This document shows positions 1-7,696 of a stretch of DNA of 43,426 nt, in pieces (the first letter of the stretch is position 1; the number at the start of each line of letters is the position of its first letter). A program made the position numbers and the translations under genes. The stretch comes from a virus. The notes below the pieces were generated by a model. That model searched no databases, was not told where the DNA came from, and saw only the letters and a list, made by a program, of their open reading frames with translations. The stretch is taken from IMG/VR virus record IMGVR_UViG_3300046804_001013, positions 1 through 43,426 of that record; one strand, given 5' to 3'.

Positions 1-1
1 A

Positions 2-550
2 CTTTATACAGCTATCAAGAATCACTTTACTACAGAATCATACGACTTCTACAAATACAATGGTAAAGTGAGAGCATCTGAACATACATTTGAAACTCGT
101 AAAGACAAATATATGTTCTATAAGTTATCTAAACACGAAGACCCTCTTACATTCTTAGTTGCTAATTTATCCGAGAATCAAAAACTCTGGGTAGGTGATA
201 TGTTTGGTCTAGATCAGCAGATGAAGTACAACGAGTTTTTAAGACGGAAACAAACTCTAACATATATGTTTCAGAGTGAGATAGATAATATGTTAGAAAA
301 CTTCGATGCTAATTTTGAGGTAAAGCCTGGTGACTATCCTTTCCTTCTCACTCTACTCACACGCAAAAAAATCTCGAAAGAGACATTCATCATTATCCAA
401 GACTGTGTTCGTTTCTTTAAAAAATGGAATAAAGAAATTACAGACCCTGTCTTGTGGCCACAAATAGCTTTGAATTGTAAAAAGCTACACCCATTCCTTG
501 AGTATGACAAGGATAAATACTGTAGTATCTTGAGGAATAAATTCTCTTGA
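2..550 (+). CDS. 59: gp59-like loader of replicative helicase (5' partial)
   Basis: The frame is open from base 2, so the true start lies upstream of the window; the GTG at 68 is only an internal candidate. Residues upstream of it (YDFYKYNGKV, then the RKDKYMFYKLS motif) match the N-terminal part of T4 gp59, which reads similarly around its RRDKYFFQKLS segment. T4 gp59 is about 217 residues; about 182 codons are visible here, so only a short N-terminal piece is missing. In T4 the protein binds forked DNA and gp32-coated single strands and loads the gp41 helicase. It sits directly upstream of gp32, as in T4-type genomes where 59 and 32 are close neighbours. The family call is by recall of motifs and context, without alignment. 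Confidence 0.85.
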   Translation, partial: LYTAIKNHFTTESYDFYKYNGKVRASEHTFETRKDKYMFYKLSKHEDPLTFLVANLSENQKLWVGDMFGLDQQMKYNEFLRRKQTLTYMFQSEIDNMLENFDANFEVKPGDYPFLLTLLTRKKISKETFIIIQDCVRFFKKWNKEITDPVLWPQIALNCKKLHPFLEYDKDKYCSILRNKFS

Positions 551-604
551 TATTATTATACATCGTTCATACAATCAATATATCGTAACACAACGGAGAA
601 TACT

Positions 605-1516
605 ATGACTATTAATTTCGAATCACTTAAACAAAATCGTAAGTCTAACTTTGACAAACTCACATCCGAGCTCAACAAGCTCAATTCTACAGTTCCCCAA
701 GACAGCACAAACGACGACCGTTACTGGAAACCAGATGTTGACAAAGCCGGAAACGGTTATGCGATCATTCGTTTTCTTCCCGCACCAGCTGGGGAAGACA
801 TGCCTTTCGTACGCATTTGGGATCATGGGTTCCAGGGTCCTGGCGGTTGGTATATCGAAAAGAGTCTAACTACTTTTCAAAAGCCTGATCCAGTATCAGA
901 GATGAATACTAAACTTTGGAATTCTGGTATTGAATCTAACAAAGAAATCGTTCGTAAGCAGAAGCGTCGTCTCTCTTACTTCTCAAACATTCTGGTCGTG
1001 AATGATCCTACCCGTCCTGAAAACAACGGTAAGGTATTCTTGTTCAAGTATGGTAAGAAGATCTTTGATAAGCTTAATGAAGCAATGCATCCTCAGTTTG
1101 CTGATGAGAAGGCAGTCAATCCATTTGACTTCTGGGATGGTGCTAACTTTAAGTTGAAGATTCGTCAGGTAGAAGGCTATCGTAACTACGATAAGTCAGA
1201 GTTTGAAGCACCATCACCTGTATCTCAAGACGATGATGAGATTAAGGCAGTGTGGCAGAAACAACATTCACTTCAAGAGCTTCTTGATCCTAAGCACTTT
1301 AAGTCATACGAAGAACTTAAGATGCGTTTAGAGAAGGCTCTTGGTACAGCCAATGATTCAGCTCAACGCATGGCGCCTGCTATCGATGAAGATGAAGCAT
1401 TTCCTACACCTTACAAGGCAGCTCCTGCACCATCAATTGCTAAGCAGGAATCAGCACCTTGGAATGATGATGACGATGAAGATTTGAGTTTCTTCAAGAA
1501 GCTTGCTTCTGATTAA
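605..1516 (+). CDS. 32: gp32-like single-stranded DNA binding protein
   Basis: The 303-residue protein is the T4-family SSB that coats single strands during replication, recombination and repair. Visible parts are a basic N-terminal segment (KQNRKSNF, for cooperativity), the OB-core motifs AGNGYAIIRFLP, GGWYIEKS, SYFSNILVV, GKVFLFKYGKKI and NFKLKIRQVEGYRNYD, and an acidic C-terminal tail (NDDDDEDLSFF) of the kind that recruits replication partners such as gp59. A GGAG ribosome site lies at 595-598. The protein has no cysteine at all, so the zinc ligands of T4 gp32 (one His and three Cys) are not present as such. Its TAA stop at 1514-1516 interlocks with the stop of the opposing tape measure gene. 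No terminator is visible between them. Confidence 0.95.
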   Translation: MTINFESLKQNRKSNFDKLTSELNKLNSTVPQDSTNDDRYWKPDVDKAGNGYAIIRFLPAPAGEDMPFVRIWDHGFQGPGGWYIEKSLTTFQKPDPVSEMNTKLWNSGIESNKEIVRKQKRRLSYFSNILVVNDPTRPENNGKVFLFKYGKKIFDKLNEAMHPQFADEKAVNPFDFWDGANFKLKIRQVEGYRNYDKSEFEAPSPVSQDDDEIKAVWQKQHSLQELLDPKHFKSYEELKMRLEKALGTANDSAQRMAPAIDEDEAFPTPYKAAPAPSIAKQESAPWNDDDDEDLSFFKKLASD

Positions 1517-3636
1517 GGGTGACCCATACCATAATATGCACGAGAGTTTATCGTGCGGTCTAGAAGTGATGGAGCAGGGGCTGTGGAAACGGCCCCTGAA
1601 CTTCTAGGATTAGATGGTGGTGGTAATGTAGGTGATCTAAACATTCCTTGACCACCTGCTCCTAAATTAACTGGAGGGGGGTTAGAAGCTGCAACTGCAT
1701 TAGTTGCTGATTGTGTTGCAACTGCGATTGCATTTTTGTTTATTACTGGTGTAAAGGTAGTTTCAGTTAAACCAGAAGAAGCGCCCATTGCATCAGTTGA
1801 AGTTATATCAGTAGCAGCAACTGGCATAGCAGGGCCAGCTTCAGCCATCCCACCCCAAGTAGTTGACTGTAATGCTTTCTGGGCAGTCTGTTCTTTGGTA
1901 TCTTCTATTCCAAAGAACTTTCTAACTGAATCAGGTAACATACCTATTATTTTACTAGGTAAGCTTTTAAACATTTTAGCTATTTCATCTATTAATAATG
2001 ATAGAGGATCAAATACAGCATCAACTAATTTTTTAAATATATCAGTAAATGAGAATGAATCTAATATTTTAGAAGCATTATCAAATCCCATTTTCTTTAA
2101 TAGCCAAGAAGAAATATCTTTCAATAGATTTAATGGTTCACCGACAATAGAATTAAACAAACCAGTTATAGCACCTTTAACAGCACCTACAAAACCTTCT
2201 TGCTTGTAACCTTCAATAGCACCAGATACAGAATCCCAAACACCCATAATTACCATTAACGGCCATGCGAGTCTTTCAACTGCAGTAGATACAAATTTAA
2301 ATAGACCGGAAAATCTACCTACACTTTCTAATAGTGTACCTATAACACCTTTAGCATCTTCTAGAAGTGTAATAACCGGGTTAAAAAATTCTCTTATTGA
2401 CTTAAATATACCTGAGAATTTAGATGCAACACCATCTGCAGAAGCCATTTGTCCTATAAATGCTGCAGCTTCTTCAAACGGTCTGATAAGAGGTCCTAAT
2501 GCTTCTTTAAAAAAGTTTAAAGTAGCAGTAAATTTTTCACCTATACCTAGATTTTTAAATCCACCTTTGATAGCTTCTATTGCTTCTTCTATAGCAGTAG
2601 CAACTCTAGATGTTATTTCACCTGCTTTAGATTTAACTATTTCAAAAGCTGCAATTACTTCATCTACCGCTTTACTAGCCGCACCTCTGATAGAGGATGC
2701 AATACCACCAAAAAATTCGCCAATTGGTACTAATACTTTTTCGTTAAATAGTGCTGCTAATTTATCAAGTCGAAATAGTTCAGCAAATGTTTCTAGAGTT
2801 CTAATCCATGCTTTAAACAAACCACTGATAGTTCCAAGTGCAACTGCAAGACCAGCAATTATAGCTCCTATACCTCCTAAAGAAGTGTCTCTCTGCCCAG
2901 CTCCTGCACCAGCGGTACCACCTTCTTGAACTCTAGCTGCTTCTCTAGCCGCTTCTATTCTTTCACGAGCATTGGCTTGCCATGACTCAGCAAGATCAGT
3001 AAGAATAATATTATTGATTTTAGTAAATTCAAGTATGCTCTTTAGAGTATCTTCTATACTCTCAAATATAGATAATTGCTTGGTATCATTCTTCTGTTGT
3101 TGATTGCTAACACGGGTAGCACTGCTTCTACCTCCACCACCTCCAATAACAGCTGGTACTATCTGTTCTAAACCAGCAGATTGTAATGCAGCACCCATAA
3201 ATGCACGGGGATTTAACATATTACCAATAGTAGATTGTCTAATACTACCACCTATTAGACCACCGATATTTTTAACTGTACCGGTTGCTACACCATCATT
3301 ACGAGATAATTTCTTAACAACTTCGGTTAAACGGGTAGTATCTTTAGATTGCTGAGCAGCTCTTTTTTGATTATCTTTTGTAGCTGCAGAAGATTGACGA
3401 GCTGCTTTAGTTGTTTCTGCTGTACTTTTTTTAATTTCTTTAGCTGCTTGTGTTATCTGCAAAGCAGCTTCTTTTTCAGCTCTTATTTTATCTAATTCTG
3501 CTTGAGCTTGTGCAGCCCTTCCTGCAGCCTTTTCACTAGGCTGTCTACCTTCTGCTCTAGCTTTTTCAGCTATTTTTTTAAATTCATCTACAATTTGTTG
3601 TAGAATTTCTTCAGTAGACTGCGGTCTTTTAGCCAT
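1513..3636 (-). CDS. tape measure protein (gp29-like, tail length)
   Basis: This 707-residue protein has tape-measure architecture. Residues 1-115 are rich in Ala, Lys, Gln and Glu and look like a long coiled coil. Gly-rich stretches follow (GGLIGGSI about 124, VIGGGGGRSS about 163), then a hydrophobic segment around 253-274 (GGIGAIIAGLAVALGTISG), alternating amphipathic helices, and a Pro/Ser-rich C-terminal tail. T4 gp29, which sets tail length, is 590 residues. The gene follows gp26 and the 58-codon frameshift partner, the usual place of a tape measure after its assembly chaperones. It starts 8 bp inside that small gene. The call rests on composition and context; no strong sequence motif was matched, so a scaffold-like hub protein remains possible. 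Confidence 0.75.
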   Translation of the reverse strand: MAKRPQSTEEILQQIVDEFKKIAEKARAEGRQPSEKAAGRAAQAQAELDKIRAEKEAALQITQAAKEIKKSTAETTKAARQSSAATKDNQKRAAQQSKDTTRLTEVVKKLSRNDGVATGTVKNIGGLIGGSIRQSTIGNMLNPRAFMGAALQSAGLEQIVPAVIGGGGGRSSATRVSNQQQKNDTKQLSIFESIEDTLKSILEFTKINNIILTDLAESWQANARERIEAAREAARVQEGGTAGAGAGQRDTSLGGIGAIIAGLAVALGTISGLFKAWIRTLETFAELFRLDKLAALFNEKVLVPIGEFFGGIASSIRGAASKAVDEVIAAFEIVKSKAGEITSRVATAIEEAIEAIKGGFKNLGIGEKFTATLNFFKEALGPLIRPFEEAAAFIGQMASADGVASKFSGIFKSIREFFNPVITLLEDAKGVIGTLLESVGRFSGLFKFVSTAVERLAWPLMVIMGVWDSVSGAIEGYKQEGFVGAVKGAITGLFNSIVGEPLNLLKDISSWLLKKMGFDNASKILDSFSFTDIFKKLVDAVFDPLSLLIDEIAKMFKSLPSKIIGMLPDSVRKFFGIEDTKEQTAQKALQSTTWGGMAEAGPAMPVAATDITSTDAMGASSGLTETTFTPVINKNAIAVATQSATNAVAASNPPPVNLGAGGQGMFRSPTLPPPSNPRSSGAVSTAPAPSLLDRTINSRAYYGMGHP

Positions 3637-3805
3637 CTCGTTTTCTATTTTCTTCTAGTTCTTTGAGATGCTGCATAAGCAATTCCACGAATAGATCTCG
3701 CTCATACGGGTACATCTCGTATACCTCTGTTAAAGTATATTTATGGTGTTGAACTAGAGCAAATAGTGTATTATAATAGACCGCAATATTAGAATACCCG
3801 GTCAT
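3629..3805 (-). CDS. small tail assembly chaperone partner, expressed by -1 frameshift
   Basis: A 58-codon ORF starts with ATG at 3805 and contains the motif TEVYEMYPYERDLFVELL. The pattern of a short helix, an aromatic/Pro-Tyr-Glu-Arg motif and a second helix resembles the downstream half of tail assembly chaperone pairs (lambda G/GT, P2 E/E'). It lies between gp26 and the tape measure, overlapping gp26 by one base (TAATG) and the tape measure by 8 bases. It is in the -1 frame of gp26, and a T TTT TTT slip site sits just before the gp26 stop, so the main product may be a gp26 fusion of about 290 residues. In position it may correspond to T4 gene 51, but no sequence match was made. Independent initiation at its ATG is also possible. 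Confidence 0.75.
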   Translation of the reverse strand: MTGYSNIAVYYNTLFALVQHHKYTLTEVYEMYPYERDLFVELLMQHLKELEENRKRDG

Positions 3806-3817
3806 TACGTAAAAAAA
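3779..3817 (-). promoter_or_regulatory. putative programmed -1 ribosomal frameshift signal (slip site plus hairpin)
   Basis: On the minus strand, the last gp26 codons read AGT TTT TTT ACG TAA, giving a T TTT TTT heptamer at 3817-3811 in the correct phase for tandem -1 slippage. After a 7-base spacer containing the gp26 stop, GACCG (3803-3799) can pair with CGGTC (3783-3779) around a 15-base loop. After slipping, the ribosome reads TAC GTA ATG ACC and continues into the 58-codon ORF. Slip site, spacer length, hairpin and downstream ORF phase all agree. The 5-bp stem is modest, and frameshift efficiency cannot be judged by eye. Confidence 0.75.
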
Positions 3818-4500
3818 CTATTGAGGCCTTTCAGAACAATATCTCTAGTCTTACCTTCTTTATTCTTAATTTTAATAGTATGTTCTACAGATGGCATAGT
3901 ATCAAAGAAATCTTTAATCTTATTAATACTATCTAGAGGCAAATTGTTAATAAAATCATATAATTCATCTTCTGTAAAATCACTATAGACATTATCATTA
4001 TCATAGATCTTGTCTATGCATTTGAATAGAATATCTAAAATTGCTTTTTCTTCATTATTTTTAGACTCTATCAATTTAATCTCATTCAACGTTGGATATC
4101 TCATAACGATACCAATATCACCTTGAATAATAAATTTGTTCTTATGCTCAGGGTTGAACTTAACTTCAACATCATCTAGATTGACTCTAAACTTAATATT
4201 CTCATCTGTTTCAGAATCTTTAAATTCTAGATCAACTATTTCACCAAGAGACTTTGCTCTTAATTTAATAAAGATATACTCTATATCAAATGTAGATAGT
4301 TTATCTGCATTGATATTTTCAATAATACAGTTAGTAATAAGCTGTTTAATAGTATTAACTGTATCCTCAGTACTATTAGATTGTTTAGCCATAAGAAGAA
4401 GCTTTTCTTCTTGTACTGTGAATGGTCTTATATTTACTTTTTGCTGAGTAGAAGGGATAGTGATAGCATATGTTGGATGCTTTATTTTAGGTAGTGCCAT
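3805..4500 (-). CDS. 26: gp26-like baseplate hub / tail assembly protein
   Basis: The 231-residue protein begins MALPKIKHPTYAITIPSTQQ and continues NIRPFTVQEEKLLLMAKQS, a typical start for the T4 gp26 baseplate hub family (T4 gp26 is 208 residues). In T4, gp26 acts in central hub assembly. Its place directly before a frameshift partner and the tape measure suggests it works like the G-type tail assembly chaperones that hold the tape measure. The minus-strand leader contains AAGGAC shortly before the ATG. The reading frame ends ...NSFFT at a run of seven T residues, where a -1 shift would replace the final Thr with a C-terminal extension. The family call is firm; the chaperone role is inferred from order and the slip site. 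Confidence 0.85.
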   Translation of the reverse strand: MALPKIKHPTYAITIPSTQQKVNIRPFTVQEEKLLLMAKQSNSTEDTVNTIKQLITNCIIENINADKLSTFDIEYIFIKLRAKSLGEIVDLEFKDSETDENIKFRVNLDDVEVKFNPEHKNKFIIQGDIGIVMRYPTLNEIKLIESKNNEEKAILDILFKCIDKIYDNDNVYSDFTEDELYDFINNLPLDSINKIKDFFDTMPSVEHTIKIKNKEGKTRDIVLKGLNSFFT

Positions 4501-4517
4501 TTCAAATAGTCCTTATA

Positions 4518-5255
4518 TTATAAGAATGATAAAACACCTGCTAGAATGTTAACTTTGTTTTGAACTATTGCAGGTGAAGTAAAGTTGAGAAGTTCCCATA
4601 TAACTTTATTCTCTGCATCAACACGAGATGCAGTTGCTTGAGTAGCATTATAAATTGCCTGTGATTTGTAGTTAATAGTACCTTGATCTAATGTTTCTGA
4701 ATTCCAATAATTATATGCAAATGTGATAGGTATTCTTACTAATTGATCTTGATTATTCCAATCAACTGCAACATCACTTATTGCAATTGGGTATGCATCT
4801 ATAAGTGTATACTTAATAACTTGTTCACTAGCATCATCAAAATGTGTAATTTCAACTATACCATGATATTCGTTTGGATAACCTAGAGTGTTAATAGCTA
4901 ACCCACTTCTAGTAGTTGCTTCTGGGTTTATAGTTGCATTAAAGTTGTAGATAGCTTGCATCCAACGATGATAGAAGTTCAATACCTTACTATTAGAATC
5001 ATTATAAAAATGTAATGTGATGTCAGTAAAGATAGGTGCATAAGGTCTCTTTTCAACATTACCGTAACCAGTCATTTTTATTTCATCAGTTTGAAAAGAT
5101 ACACCAGGTAATGCAGCTGCTTCACATAGAAAGAAAAGATTAGGATTGACAGCAAGACTTCTAGGTGGGTATACTTCAGCAAAGAATTTGGAGGTTTTAG
5201 TTAAACCACCAGAAGCATTCATTGCCCCCATCATGTCTCTGATATTAAATGCCAT
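4518..5255 (-). CDS. tail tube-like protein, probably gp54-type tube initiator
   Basis: A 245-residue protein with tail-tube-fold features: an LPGVSF segment near residue 50, then TDEIKMTGYGNVEKRP, FTDITLHFYND and FYHRWMQAIYN, followed by a segment ending in a tyrosine-rich ITFAYNYW strand. This order (Leu-Pro-Gly, a strand with E/P, a D-rich strand, then an F...W helix) is shared by T4 gp19 tail tube and gp54 tube initiator. The position in an operon with gp26 and the tape measure favours the baseplate-proximal initiator gp54. The main gp19 tube gene in T4-type phages normally sits beside the gp18 sheath, which is not in this window. An AGGA precedes the start, and the gene overlaps its upstream neighbour by 11 bases. 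Confidence 0.65.
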   Translation of the reverse strand: MAFNIRDMMGAMNASGGLTKTSKFFAEVYPPRSLAVNPNLFFLCEAAALPGVSFQTDEIKMTGYGNVEKRPYAPIFTDITLHFYNDSNSKVLNFYHRWMQAIYNFNATINPEATTRSGLAINTLGYPNEYHGIVEITHFDDASEQVIKYTLIDAYPIAISDVAVDWNNQDQLVRIPITFAYNYWNSETLDQGTINYKSQAIYNATQATASRVDAENKVIWELLNFTSPAIVQNKVNILAGVLSFL

Positions 5256-5850
5256 TTATCATAATCCTAGAATCTTTGTAAACGTTATTTTTAGTTGACT
5301 TAGCAAATCTTTCAAGTGGAAGAAATAATGCAATATCCCATTCGTTAGAAGGTATTTCTAAAAATCTACTTCTTACATGTGAGTTAAGGTATCTCTTTAC
5401 ACAAGGTTTAAAGTATTTATAGCGTGCAGCAGAATTAAGCATAGAATAGGTAGCTCTTAGCTTTGTAGTTTCATCAAACCTAGTGTTATTAGTTAAACTG
5501 TATAGTTGATCCATAAGACGGGCTCTATACAAATGAGGTATGTAATGTAAGTTCATACCTAAGAAACCATCTTCTGTTCTCTCAAATGGAAACACAAGAG
5601 GAAACCTATCATAGTAAGGTAGTTCATCTTTCATTTTTGGATCATAGTTAAACAAATACATAAATCCAGGTCTAATTAGAGTCCTAGCATACTGTGGATT
5701 TTTTCTTACAATAGATTCAACTTGAACTGATCTGATTTCACGTGCTTTATCTCTATACCAATCACGAGCATCCACAGAACCTGGTCTTAATATACCAGAT
5801 GTTCTAGTATTAGTTCTACCATTTTGTAGAATGTTAGTAAATATACCCAT
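5245..5850 (-). CDS. conserved phage protein, possibly gp2-like DNA end protector
   Basis: The 201-residue protein carries RPGFMYLFNYDPKMKDELPY, FPLVFPFERTEDGFLGMNLH and SNEWDIALFLPLERF, blocks that I associate with a conserved protein of marine T4-like phages. T4 gene 2, which encodes the virion protein protecting DNA ends from RecBCD, is the neighbour of gene 4, and this gene follows gp4 with a one-base TAATG overlap. Gene order therefore suggests a gp2 role. I could not confirm homology to T4 gp2 from memory of its sequence, so the product name is tentative. The protein is basic, with no signal peptide or membrane segment. Confidence 0.5.
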   Translation of the reverse strand: MGIFTNILQNGRTNTRTSGILRPGSVDARDWYRDKAREIRSVQVESIVRKNPQYARTLIRPGFMYLFNYDPKMKDELPYYDRFPLVFPFERTEDGFLGMNLHYIPHLYRARLMDQLYSLTNNTRFDETTKLRATYSMLNSAARYKYFKPCVKRYLNSHVRSRFLEIPSNEWDIALFLPLERFAKSTKNNVYKDSRIMINGI

Positions 5851-6293
5851 TAGATCTTATCTAATCCTAATTCTTTTTCTGTCAATACTTTAAATTGCCA
5901 GTTTCTATCTTTACAAAACTCTTGAGCTGCTTTCCATTTAGCTTGATTAACTGAATATGTTCTTGCTTCGTTAATAAACTTACGTGTGAGTTTTTCTGGT
6001 CTTTGAGGTATCTTAGTTTGTCCAGACGGTTTAATTTCTATTAATACATTATTTATTGTGCCGTCAGATGATTTCATTCTTACCCAGAAATCAGGAAAAT
6101 ATCTATGAACTCTTTTATCGACAGGACTTATATATGGTATAATAACCTCTTCAGAAGCCCAATTTATAACAGAAGGGTGCTGATCTAAGTATCTCATAAA
6201 TCTCATTTCCCAGAGACTTCTATAGATAATATTTGTAGGATCACCTTTATACTTTATCGGGTTTTTAGGGTGAAACTTACCTTTATATGCCAT
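5850..6293 (-). CDS. 4: head completion protein gp4, nuclease-fold
   Basis: From the ATG at 6293 the protein begins MAYKGKFHPKNPIKYKGDP, which parallels the T4 gp4 start (MAYSGKWVPKNISKYRGDP). It continues YRSLWEMRFMRYLDQHPSV, RYFPDFWVRM, LIEIKPSGQT and YSVNQAKWKAAQEFCKDRNW. The D...E-x-K pattern (PDFW, then IEIKP) is typical of restriction-endonuclease-like folds. T4 gp4 is about 150 residues, matching 147 here. A longer reading frame upstream (to 6377) is open but would overlap the divergent gp48 gene and adds nothing known in the family. In T4, gp4 completes packaged heads before tail joining. It is the first gene of a minus-strand operon, with a TATAAATA box upstream at 6329-6322. Confidence 0.93.
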   Translation of the reverse strand: MAYKGKFHPKNPIKYKGDPTNIIYRSLWEMRFMRYLDQHPSVINWASEEVIIPYISPVDKRVHRYFPDFWVRMKSSDGTINNVLIEIKPSGQTKIPQRPEKLTRKFINEARTYSVNQAKWKAAQEFCKDRNWQFKVLTEKELGLDKI

Positions 6294-6306
6294 TTCAAAA
6301 GAACCG

Positions 6307-6314
6307 TATAAATA
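6307..6314 (+). promoter_or_regulatory. T4-type late promoter for the gp48 operon
   Basis: An exact TATAAATA lies 25 bases before the gp48 ATG, the consensus -10 box of T4 late promoters read by the gp55 sigma-like factor with a sliding clamp activator. No -35 element is needed in that class. A start about 6-7 bases downstream would give a short leader containing AGGGG before the ATG. Confidence 0.7.
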
Positions 6315-6321
6315 ATAAGAA

Positions 6322-6329
6322 TATTTATA
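6322..6329 (-). promoter_or_regulatory. T4-type late promoter for the gp4 operon
   Basis: The plus-strand TATTTATA reads TATAAATA on the minus strand, an exact T4 late -10 box about 29 bases upstream of the gp4 start at 6293. It lies only 7 bases from the plus-strand box at 6307-6314, so the two promoters point through each other. Both calls rest on sequence match and position between divergent late operons. Confidence 0.65.
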
Positions 6330-6338
6330 GGGGTAAAA

Positions 6339-7136
6339 ATGGTCGACATATACACCTTTCCTAAGCAGGAAGCGCAATACTATACAAGATTATCATTAAA
6401 GAAATATGATAGAATGCCAGGTTCACAACCTTCTTTAACTACGGCATCTTCTATTCGTCTACCTTTACCTACTGCATTACATGATTCTTTTAATATGGAT
6501 ATAAGTAACCCATCGTTTGATTTATTAGGTAATAGTCCGATGGATGTTCTTACAGCTGGTCAGAGTAAAATAGAAGATCTACAATCTCAATTTAAACAGG
6601 GTAACTTTTCAGTAAGTCAAGCAGTACAGTTAGCTGCACAAGCTGCAGCTCAAGCACCTGGAATATCAGATACTGGAATAGGTAAGTTTGCACAATCTGT
6701 AACTGGTATGGTTCGTAACCCTCACTTAACAACTATCTTTGAAGGTGTAAGATTAAAGACATATCAATTTACTTGGAAACTTTCTCCTAAATCATCTGAT
6801 GAAGCTCAAGAATTAAATCGTTTGTTTACTCATATAAAAGGTTACATGCATCCTAAGATTGTACCAGGTGGTTTTGCTCTTGAGTATCCATACATTGCTA
6901 CTGTTTCATTTGTAGGACCACCTTCAGCAGTAATGCCTAATGTACAAGAATCATTTATAACTAGAATGGATATTAATGGTGCTGCATCTGGTGTGCCTGC
7001 ATTCTATAGAGATGGTCAACCAGTATCAGTTGAATTAGCATTAGCATTTCAAGAAATAAACATTCAAACTAGAGATAATTTTATATCTACTGGTGGTATG
7101 GATGGCGGCCCTTCTTTAGGTGGTGGAGTTAGATAA
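6339..7136 (+). CDS. 48: gp48-like baseplate tail tube cap
   Basis: The 265-residue protein has the motif VRNPHLTTIFEGVRLKTYQF followed by TWKLSPKSSDEAQELNRLF and KGYMHPKIVPGG, a signature of gp48, which caps the baseplate hub and starts the tail tube together with gp54. The middle (residues about 75-110) is a Gln/Ala-rich helix (QAVQLAAQAAAQA). T4 gp48 is longer (364 residues). AGGGG at about 6329-6333 sits in good position before the ATG. It is the first gene of the long plus-strand baseplate operon and ends with a TAATG overlap into gp53. Its T4 partners gp54 and gp29 are on the opposite strand here. Confidence 0.85.
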   Translation: MVDIYTFPKQEAQYYTRLSLKKYDRMPGSQPSLTTASSIRLPLPTALHDSFNMDISNPSFDLLGNSPMDVLTAGQSKIEDLQSQFKQGNFSVSQAVQLAAQAAAQAPGISDTGIGKFAQSVTGMVRNPHLTTIFEGVRLKTYQFTWKLSPKSSDEAQELNRLFTHIKGYMHPKIVPGGFALEYPYIATVSFVGPPSAVMPNVQESFITRMDINGAASGVPAFYRDGQPVSVELALAFQEINIQTRDNFISTGGMDGGPSLGGGVR

Positions 7137-7696
7137 TGTCAATATTTAACTATTATCCAAAGATACAATATAATAATATTAGCGGTATTAATCTTTTAGT
7201 TGAAGCAGAAGTAATACAGAACTATCTTAACGACTATACTAAATTTTTTACATACACAGTTAAAGATGGTGAGAGAGCTGATATTATTGCTCATAAAGAA
7301 TATAATGATTCAAAACTTGACTGGGTGTTGTATCTAATTAACGGTATTATTGATCCTTACAAAGATTGGGTTTTAGATTATAATCAGTTTAAAAACTATC
7401 TAGAAAGTAAATACAATATGTCAGCAGATAAATTAACATCTGTTGCTAATCCAGACACTGTTGCATATTACTACTATACAGGACTTCCTTCTGATAGTCA
7501 AGCTACCATTAAATCTTATAACTATACAATGACACCTACTACGTATACAAAACTAGGTAGTCCAGCTGGATGGACTGCTAAGTCTATTTTTGATTATGAA
7601 AATGAAATAAATGAAAAAAAACGTAATATTAAAATTCTAAGACCAGTTTATATTAGTGACTTAAAGCAGCAAGTCAAAGATCTGTTTAATGGTTAA
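7136..7696 (+). CDS. 53: gp53-like baseplate wedge subunit
   Basis: The 186-residue protein begins MSIFNYYPKIQYNN and has IAHKEYNDSKLDWVLYLING then IIDPYKDWVLDYNQF, the gp53 family signature. The C-terminal part (about 150-186: YENEINEKKRNIKILRPVYI) matches the LysM-like end of the family. In T4, gp53 joins neighbouring wedges around the hub. T4 gp53 is about 196 residues, close to this length. It overlaps gp48 by one base and the hub gene by 8 bases, which points to translational coupling. Confidence 0.92.
   Translation: MSIFNYYPKIQYNNISGINLLVEAEVIQNYLNDYTKFFTYTVKDGERADIIAHKEYNDSKLDWVLYLINGIIDPYKDWVLDYNQFKNYLESKYNMSADKLTSVANPDTVAYYYYTGLPSDSQATIKSYNYTMTPTTYTKLGSPAGWTAKSIFDYENEINEKKRNIKILRPVYISDLKQQVKDLFNG

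Noticed and set aside
1736-3355. Plus-strand ORFs of 83-157 codons opposite the tape measure gene
   Set aside because: They are antisense to a long coherent coding frame, are Ser/Ile/Pro-rich translations of its codons, and lack ribosome sites.
5414-5421. Minus-strand TATAAATA inside the 201-residue gene
   Set aside because: It is explained by Tyr-Lys-Tyr codons well inside a gene and lies about 160 bases from the next start, so it is probably coincidental.
6294-6377. A longer N-terminus for gp4
   Set aside because: The extension overlaps the divergent gp48 start and both promoter boxes, and the T4 family begins with the MAY-K-KF motif at 6293.
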